From contig PIVW01000038.1 in assembly GCA_003353825.1 (NCBI GenBank), forward strand, positions 1 through 21,112: a stretch of DNA of 21,112 nucleotides. The letters run 5' to 3'. Position 1 is the stretch's first letter. Each line of letters starts with the position of its first letter. Source of the stretch: Chloroflexota bacterium. Its GTDB lineage: Bacteria; Chloroflexota; Anaerolineae; J102. The notes beneath the pieces were generated by a model. That model worked only from the letters and a program-made list of their open reading frames with translations, was not told the DNA's origin and searched no databases. Both the position numbers and the translations under genes were made by a program. Shown here one piece after another: positions 15,685 through 21,112 of this stretch.

Positions 15685-15764
15685 GTAGATCGGGAAACCA
15701 CAAAACCGGAAAACCGGGAAGATAGCGCCCCCATGTTTGCCATGTCCCCGGTCTCCCGATCTAC
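15685..15764. repeat. 11-bp inverted repeat with 58-bp spacer and low-complexity GGTCT/CCGG sequence
   Basis: gtagatcggga (15685-15695) is matched by tcccgatctac (15754-15764). The spacer and right flank are built from short words (aaaaccgg, cccggtct, ctaccggtct, gggtctccc), giving a simple-repeat look. It lies upstream of mevalonate kinase. Confidence 0.5.
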
Positions 15765-15828
15765 TGGCCTACCGGTCTATGGGTCTCCCAAATCCTCACA
15801 ATCCTGTGGCGTGAACGCCCGGTGGTGC

Positions 15829-15834
15829 TATACT
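15829..15834 (+). promoter_or_regulatory. -10-like box next to the mevalonate kinase start
   Basis: TATACT ends 6 nt before ATG 15841, and there is no clear Shine-Dalgarno in between. As at the helicase operon, this spacing would start the transcript at the ATG (leaderless mRNA). The -35 is not recognisable. Confidence 0.42.
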
Positions 15835-15840
15835 TGTGGC

Positions 15841-16785
15841 ATGAGTTCCTTCGTTCCTCTTGGCAGCGGCCACGCTCCTGGCAAGATCATATTATTTGGC
15901 GAGCATGCCGTTGTCTACGGCAAACCGGCCATTGCCGCTCCCCTTCCACAGTTGCTGGCCCACGCCATGGTGTACCGCGACCAACACTGCCTGATCGAAG
16001 CCACCGATCTAAATCGAACCATCGACGTTGCCGCTGCCGATCAGGACGATCCATTTGCTTGTAGTGTGAGACTGGTCTGCAGCGAGCTGGGCGAACCTTT
16101 GCCCCCCTGGCGTATCGTCGTACATTCAGACATACCCATCGCCTCAGGCCTTGGTAGTGGCGCCGCCATTGCCGCCGCTATCATCAGAGCGATGCTACAT
16201 GCATTTGGGGCCACGCTCTCCCTTACGCGTCTGTCCGAACTCGTCTACGAGGTCGAAAAGCTGCACCATGGCACACCCAGCGGTATCGACAACATGGTAG
16301 TCGTCTACGGACAACCGCTATGGTTTGTGCGAGGACGGCCCCCTGAACCCTTCAATGTGGGGGCTCCCTTGCACTTGTTGATCGCCGACTCAGGTGTTTC
16401 CAGCCCTACCCGTGTCACCGTCGCCACTGTGCGGAAAGGTTGGCAAGCTGATCGCACTGCCTATGAAATCGATTTTGACAGCATTGGCGAACTGGTTCAC
16501 AGCGCCCGCCGGGAGATCGAGGCCGGAAATATACTTGCCCTGGGCAGACTCATGGATGAAAATCAGAAGGCTTTAACCAAACTGGATGTTTCTTCCTCAG
16601 AATTGGAGGGCCTGATCACTGCCGCTCGCAGCAGCGGCGCCCTGGGAGCCAAACTCAGTGGCGGTGGTCGCGGCGGGAATATGATCGCCTTGGTGGAACA
16701 TCCTGATCAAGCGAGCGTTGCCAACGCACTGGCGAAAGCTGGCGCCAAAGCAGTACTGGCTACAACCCTTCACGCTGAAGACTGA
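15841..16785 (+). CDS. mvk: Mevalonate kinase (GHMP kinase)
   Basis: 314 aa, usual size. Phosphorylates mevalonate to mevalonate 5-phosphate in the cytoplasm, an entry step of mevalonate-type isoprenoid synthesis. Motifs: substrate motif APGKIILFGEHAVVYGKPA (12-30, with Lys15), ATP-binding loop SGLGSGAAIAAA (102-113; the usual form is GLGSSAA, so the second Ser is Gly here), EKLHHGTPSGIDN (139-151, with Asp150 as the expected base), and motif 3 KLSGGGRGGNMIAL near residues 274-287. HG.PSGIDN distinguishes mevalonate kinase from galactokinase and phosphomevalonate kinase. The frame is open 36 codons further upstream, but that part is low-complexity and 15841 begins directly at the conserved N-terminus. 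The next gene starts 25 bp on, in an operon with a phosphatase and a UbiD-type decarboxylase. Confidence 0.93.
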   Translation: MSSFVPLGSGHAPGKIILFGEHAVVYGKPAIAAPLPQLLAHAMVYRDQHCLIEATDLNRTIDVAAADQDDPFACSVRLVCSELGEPLPPWRIVVHSDIPIASGLGSGAAIAAAIIRAMLHAFGATLSLTRLSELVYEVEKLHHGTPSGIDNMVVVYGQPLWFVRGRPPEPFNVGAPLHLLIADSGVSSPTRVTVATVRKGWQADRTAYEIDFDSIGELVHSARREIEAGNILALGRLMDENQKALTKLDVSSSELEGLITAARSSGALGAKLSGGGRGGNMIALVEHPDQASVANALAKAGAKAVLATTLHAED

Positions 16786-16809
16786 TACAGAAATCGCCGA
16801 GGACTGACC

Positions 16810-17592
16810 ATGCCCGAATCATTGCAACCCTATTACGAATTCGCCGTGCAAACCGCTTACCTGGCCGGAAAACTTACGCTTGGCTATTTTCAAGCAGATG
16901 TGCGTCCCGAATTCAAAGGGGATGATACCCCTGTGACGATCGCCGACCGCAGCGCCGAACAGTTGATTCGCCAACGCATCGAATCGACCTATCCACACCA
17001 TGCCATTGTCGGTGAAGAGTATGGAGAAAACGATGGCAGTGATACCAGCCACCGTTGGTTCATCGACCCCATCGATGGCACAAAATCCTTCATACGTGGC
17101 GTGCCACTCTATGCTGTCCTTATCGGGCTCGAGATCGAGGGGCAGGTCGAGGTGGGAGCCGCCTATTTCCCGGCACTGGATGAAATGGTGGCGGCGGCCA
17201 CAGGGCTGGGCTGCTGGTGGAACGGCCGCCGCGCCCACGTTTCCGCGCAGACTGATCTAAGCCGTGCGGTCGTCACTTTTACCGATGTCGCCAATTTCGA
17301 GGCTTTTGGGCGCGCCGGCGCCTGGGAGCGCATTGCCAGGGCCACCTACTACCGGACGGGCTGGGGCGACGCCTATGGCCATGCCCTCGTGGCCACCGGC
17401 CGGGCCGAACTGATGTTGGATCCCATCATGAACGTCTGGGATTGTGGCCCCTTCCCACCTATTCTGCAAGAAGCAGGTGGTTATTTTGGTGACTGGCAGG
17501 GCAATGCCGGCATCCATGCTAACGAAGCTATGTCGACCACCTCTGCCCTGTTACCCAACGTATTGGCACTTATCGGAACAGCTAAACCATGA
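16810..17592 (+). CDS. hisN: Inositol-monophosphatase-family phosphatase, histidinol-phosphatase (HisN) type
   Basis: 260 aa Mg-dependent phosphatase. Metal-site motifs: DDTPVTIADRSAE (38-50), VGEEYG (67-72), FIDPIDGTKSFIRGVPLY (84-101) and the late WDCGP (about 209-213). DPIDGTKSFIRGVP is the form found in HisN histidinol-phosphate phosphatases rather than SuhB or CysQ. However, no histidine gene lies nearby: it is 24 bp after mevalonate kinase, and its stop overlaps the UbiD-family start by 4 bp (ATGA), so translation is coupled. A substrate in isoprenoid or sugar-phosphate metabolism is therefore possible. GAGGA lies 6 nt before the ATG. The family call is firm; the HisN subtype is moderate. 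Confidence 0.82.
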   Translation: MPESLQPYYEFAVQTAYLAGKLTLGYFQADVRPEFKGDDTPVTIADRSAEQLIRQRIESTYPHHAIVGEEYGENDGSDTSHRWFIDPIDGTKSFIRGVPLYAVLIGLEIEGQVEVGAAYFPALDEMVAAATGLGCWWNGRRAHVSAQTDLSRAVVTFTDVANFEAFGRAGAWERIARATYYRTGWGDAYGHALVATGRAELMLDPIMNVWDCGPFPPILQEAGGYFGDWQGNAGIHANEAMSTTSALLPNVLALIGTAKP

Positions 17593-18953
17593 ATAACCAC
17601 CAATTCCTCGAGCGAGCAGCCGAGCGAGGCTGGCTTAAAATTATCGACAAAGCGGTGGATCCTGTCTTAGAGATGGCCGCGGTGATATATGCTTTGGATG
17701 GATGGCCGGTGCTTTTCAACAATATTATAGGCAGTGACTATCGGGTATTGTCCGGTTTGGCATCCGATCGGAAATACTTCGCCCTCGCCTTGGCTTGTGA
17801 ACCGGGCCAGATATCCTTTAGACTGGCCGATGCCTTCCGTCATCCACAGAAGGCGCCGATCCATGATTCTGGTATCTGCCGGGAGGTTATTGAACATCCT
17901 GGTGATCTCCTCTCACTCCCGTTTCTCAAACATTGGCCTGATGACGCCGGACACTACGCCACTGCCGCTGTCGCCATCATCCGAGATCCCGACACCGGCT
18001 TGAACGCATCCTATCATCGATTGTTGCGATTGGACGCGCACCGTTGTGCCGCCCGGCTGGTCGAGCGCCGCGGGACACACACGGCCTGGCAGAAAAGCCC
18101 AGAGGGATTACCGGTCTCGATCTGCATTGGCCTGCCTTTACACGTCCTGCTGGCAGCAAGCCTGGCCCCCAAACCGGGCATCAGCGAACTCGATATCGCC
18201 CATGCCCTACAGCCGACACCACTGGTGCAGTGCATTACCAACGATCTGCTGGTACCAGCGGACTCTGAATTCGTGTTGGAAGGCCGCATCAGCCATGAAC
18301 TCGTGCCTGAGGGGCCCTTCGTAGACCTGACTGAAACCATCGACATCGTGCGGATGCAACCGGTCATAGAGATCGCCTGCATTAGCCATCGCCAGGATGC
18401 ACTCTATCATGCCTTGCTGCCAGGCCACTTGGAACACAAACTGCTCATGGGCATGCCCAAAGAACCGAGTATATACGCCGCCATAAATAATGTCGTGGCC
18501 TGTCTGAACGTCAATATCACGCCTGGCGGGACATCGTGGCTGCATGCTATTGTACAGATCGATAAGCAACATCCTGATGACGGCAAAAAGGCGATCTACG
18601 CTGCTTACGAAGGCCACCCCTCACTAAAACATGTGGTCATTGTGGATAAGGACATCGATATTTTTGCTCCCTCCCAAGTCGAGTGGGCCATTGCTACACG
18701 ATTTCAGGCCGGAAAGGATGGCTACATATTGCGAGATCAGCCGTCCAGTTCGCTGGATCCATCTGCTCTGCATACGTCTGGCCAAAAATCACGAACCGAC
18801 AAAATGGGGCTAGATGCCACGATCCCTTGGGATACCCCTCAAGGCTCCAGCCATCCCCAACACTTCGAGCGCGTACCCATACCTGCCATTGATCCGCAAC
18901 CATATCTTGCGAATCATGATCTCGGTAGGGGCAAAAACTCACCCTCTAACTGA
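17589..18953 (+). CDS. UbiD-family prenylated-FMN decarboxylase, candidate anhydromevalonate-phosphate decarboxylase
   Basis: 454 aa, the short form of the family. UbiD enzymes need prenylated FMN (from UbiX) and remove CO2 from unsaturated acids. Visible: N-terminal FNNIIGSDYRVLSGL with ASDR (43-61), the flavin/metal region TGLNASYHRLLRLDAHRCA (136-154), VPADSEFVLEGRI (222-234) with the conserved Glu residues, EGPFVDLTE (241-249), LLPGHLEHKLLMGMPKEPSI (276-295), TPGGTSWLHAIVQI, GHPSLKHVVIVDKDIDIF, VEWAIATRFQAGKDG, SSSLDPSA and KMGLDATIPW. The second half resembles the archaeal UbiD group that includes trans-anhydromevalonate 5-phosphate decarboxylase, judged from memory of the family and not from a search. 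Coupling to mevalonate kinase supports that role. Start ATG overlaps the previous stop by 4 bp; its stop overlaps the next ATG by 1 nt. An aromatic-acid decarboxylase is the main alternative. Confidence 0.85.
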   Translation: MNNHQFLERAAERGWLKIIDKAVDPVLEMAAVIYALDGWPVLFNNIIGSDYRVLSGLASDRKYFALALACEPGQISFRLADAFRHPQKAPIHDSGICREVIEHPGDLLSLPFLKHWPDDAGHYATAAVAIIRDPDTGLNASYHRLLRLDAHRCAARLVERRGTHTAWQKSPEGLPVSICIGLPLHVLLAASLAPKPGISELDIAHALQPTPLVQCITNDLLVPADSEFVLEGRISHELVPEGPFVDLTETIDIVRMQPVIEIACISHRQDALYHALLPGHLEHKLLMGMPKEPSIYAAINNVVACLNVNITPGGTSWLHAIVQIDKQHPDDGKKAIYAAYEGHPSLKHVVIVDKDIDIFAPSQVEWAIATRFQAGKDGYILRDQPSSSLDPSALHTSGQKSRTDKMGLDATIPWDTPQGSSHPQHFERVPIPAIDPQPYLANHDLGRGKNSPSN

Positions 18954-20909
18954 TGTCGCACTCTCGAACGTTACCGACCACACTGATTTTAGTTCTCCTG
19001 TTTCTGATGGCCTGGATACCACGCGCCATCGAGCTGGATCGTTCGGTCACGATCGACGAGCCGCTTTGGCTCACACGTTCCGCCAACTTCATTCAGGCCA
19101 TAACCCACGGCGATCTCGGAAACACTTACCAACGGGAGCATCCTGGTGTGCCGATTATGTGGTTAGGGTCACTAGGAATCCTGCAACACTTTCCGGAGTA
19201 CACCACAGCAGCGCCGGGGCAATTTGACTGGGCGAACGATAGTTTTGAATCCTGGCTTGAGGATCACATATCGCATACGCCCCTCGAACTCCTGGCAGCG
19301 GGGCGGCGTATGGTCGCGCTTACCATCGCCCTGGTACTCACTCTGCTTTTCTTCCCGCTCCGCAAGCTCTTTAGCTCTACCCTTGCGGCTTTGGTGGTTT
19401 TCGCCGTTGCCTGGATGCCCTACTTTTTGGCGTCGCGCCTGGCTATTTAACAGTTCCCTGTGCAGAAAGGTAACCGTAGCCCTGCTGCTCGGTGGCTTTG
19501 TCTATGGTGTGGGCATGTCCATGGGTGGTCAGAAATTCGATCGCTTCGCTACATCTTACCGGCGATGCCTGCCACGTCTACCATCGCCGTGCTGGCCTGG
19601 ACTGATACAAAATCTGATATACATCTTGCGAAAACCACCGGCGGACGCTGCCAGCGATGAGCGAATTGCCATCCTCATGACGGTGGGCATCGTATTCCTG
19701 TTGCATGTCATGCCGTTCTTCCGGCACTATCCCGACTACGTAACTTATGATAATCCTTTGTTGGGGGGCAATCGTACGGCCGAACGCCTGATCACCTTGG
19801 GTTGGACAGATGGCTACGACCAGGCAGCGCAATGGATCAATCAACAACCTGACGAGGAGACAGCACGCGTGGTGGCCTGGTTTGGCAGGGGACCCGTCTC
19901 TTTTCTCAGCAAGGGATGGCAACCCCCCCTTGAGTTTGACGACCCCGCCTTTTGGTTCGACGCCGACTACACCCTGCTGCACATCAACCAAAGACAACGC
20001 GACCTTCCCAGTTATGAGACTCTCCAATTCTTTCAAACACTGCAACCGATAAAGACTGTGGATGTGGCGGGACTCGACTATGTGAGAATCTATGATGTTC
20101 GCGACCTCGAACCACCAGACTTCACTAGGATGCATCGCATCCCAGCTATCATTTTTGACGAAACCATTCAACTTAGCGCCTACCAGATCAACGATCAACG
20201 AATTCTGGCAGGTAAAGCGCCCACGATTATTCTGTTTTTTAAGAGCCTACAAGACAGACAGGGTGACTACATCGTCCGCTCTCAACTTATCGGAGATGAC
20301 GACAAGGAAGTGGCCCGGAATGACAGCACTCTGTCAGAGTTTTTGGACAACGATTGGGGTAGTTTCTGGCCTGCCTATCAGATCCGGCCCAACCTGCAAG
20401 TACTTGATGTTCCACCAGCTACACCCGCGGGTGTTTATCGTTTCGTGGTAAGCGTATTGGAGGCCAGCCCTCTGCATAAAGCCTTGACTCTTGATACCCT
20501 CGAGTCGACAACCTATGATTCGGTTGTTGCTGTAACAGACATCCACATTGATACGGCCGTAGCGCCAGAAATCGGCCAGGCCGACTGGTGCGTGGTTCGT
20601 TTGACATCACTTAGGCATCCACCGGCAGCCGAGGCTGGTACGACATTCGTTGTGCAAGCGACGGCCGAGGGACAGACTGATGGCTCGCTGAAGATATCAC
20701 TACGTATCAGCGATCTCAAGGGCAAGACACTGCTTCAGCGCGACAGAGAACTGACGGGCGATATACGTTTCGAGTTTGATTTACCCTCGGAGATGCGCCA
20801 GAATCAATACAAGTTGGAGGCCACTGTCTATGATCCCGACACCCTTGCGTCCATGACCACGATCGACGACCAGCACCTGATACACCTGTCCACGATAAAA
20901 ATCCACTAA
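18953..20909 (+). pseudogene. GT39-like membrane glycosyltransferase, decayed (large deletion and frameshifts)
   Basis: The start ATG overlaps the UbiD stop by 1 nt. The first 165 codons match the N-terminus of polytopic PMT/ArnT-type glycosyltransferases, which use polyprenyl-phosphate sugars: a membrane helix, DRSVTIDEPLWLTRSANF (with the usual acidic DE), TYQREHPGVPIMW, then helices ending in FLASRLAI at a stop (19448-19450). The reading then resumes in another frame with VALLLGGFVYGVGMSMGGQKFDR. The ~250 residues and several helices normally between these points are missing. A 5-bp duplication tcgct-tcgct (19541-19550) next breaks FDR|YILPAMPA. A further shift near 19593-19605 returns to the frame of MPFFRHYPDYVTYDNPLLGG, and a long soluble C-terminal domain runs intact to 20909. 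So the gene is broken, although the 3' half could still be translated from an internal start. Confidence 0.8.
19541..19550 (+). repeat. 5-bp tandem duplication tcgct-tcgct that frameshifts the glycosyltransferase
   Basis: Removing one tcgct joins TTC GAT CGC to TAC ATC TTA, giving the family motif KFDRYILPAMPA. With both copies the frame shifts by two. The length also fits a transposon footprint or replication slippage. Confidence 0.75.
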
Positions 20910-21007
20910 AAAACATATGGGTGTGTCCTAAACGAGTTGGGAGCAGACTAACCCGCAAAGGCTACTTCTGGAAAAGCATCAGTCAAATAATTAAGGCTCT
21001 TTGGGAC

Positions 21008-21110
21008 TTCGCGTGACGATCACGAATTTCCGTTGATGATTCCCCCACACCTAGTGGCTGGTTGTGTCAAGCGCCTAGATATAGTGTGGGAGAAATCCGT
21101 ATCACGCGAA
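21008..21110. repeat. Nested inverted repeats at the right edge
   Basis: Outer arms ttcgcgtga (21008-21016) and tcacgcgaa (21102-21110). Inner arms cccacacctag (21044-21054) against ctagatatagtgtggg (21075-21090, with atat as an insert). About 103 bp, non-coding, 100 bp beyond the glycosyltransferase stop. It could be a MITE-like element or the start of a larger mobile element cut by the window edge. Confidence 0.5.
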
Positions 21111-21112
21111 AT

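Noticed and set aside
15733..15840. Upstream start for mevalonate kinase
   Set aside because: It would add 36 low-complexity residues before the conserved N-terminus.

Overview
The window looks like a contig from a Chloroflexota genome, probably of the Anaerolineae/Caldilineae kind. This is inferred from the large transmembrane glycosyltransferase remnant, the many GTGTTGCG-type interspersed repeats, the NACHT-FGE gene next to a reverse-transcriptase remnant, and a mevalonate-type isoprenoid locus. No rRNA or other marker gene is present, so the phylum call is an inference.

Layout. 1-1677 is the 3' part of pyruvate phosphate dikinase, ending at a strong hairpin terminator. 1741-2430 holds a two-hairpin repeat, an interspersed repeat copy, a textbook sigma70 promoter, an initiator tRNA-fMet, an elongator tRNA-Met and a terminator. 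2643-6491 is a two-gene operon of SF1 helicases, one Upf1/Dna2-like and one UvrD-like. 6499-6540 is a perfect 7-bp tandem repeat. 6548-7735 (minus) is a secreted CAP/SCP-domain protein. 7850-8079 is repeat debris with a cloverleaf-like structure. 8187-8345 (minus) is a fragment of a reverse transcriptase. 8386-11589 (minus) is a large NACHT ATPase with a C-terminal FGE-sulfatase-like domain. 12192-12653 (minus) is a membrane-anchored glutaredoxin-like protein. 13018-13371 is an orphan small gene. 13895-15418 (minus) is an ALDH7-type dehydrogenase. 15841-20909 is an operon-like run: mevalonate kinase, a HisN/IMPase-family phosphatase, a UbiD-family decarboxylase, and a decayed GT39-like glycosyltransferase.

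Two systems deserve attention. (1) The NACHT-FGE gene ends in what looks like the variable region of a diversity-generating retroelement (DGR). The last FGE segment is almost free of A on the coding strand (1 A in 79 nt), and its codons back-translate to an Asn-rich template pattern. The stop codon lies only about 40 bp from a reverse-transcriptase fragment truncated at both ends. I read this as a DGR that diversified a STAND/NACHT sensor, then lost its template repeat and RT in place, freezing the receptor. (2) Mevalonate kinase is in an operon with a UbiD-family decarboxylase whose C-terminal half resembles the archaeal anhydromevalonate-phosphate decarboxylase type. This suggests a bacterial version of the archaeal modified mevalonate pathway. 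Both readings are inferences with stated tests.

The intergenic DNA is rich in non-coding repeats: a GTGTTGCG family (four copies plus an array), a 68-bp palindromic family (two copies), two-hairpin elements, and a nested inverted repeat at the right edge.
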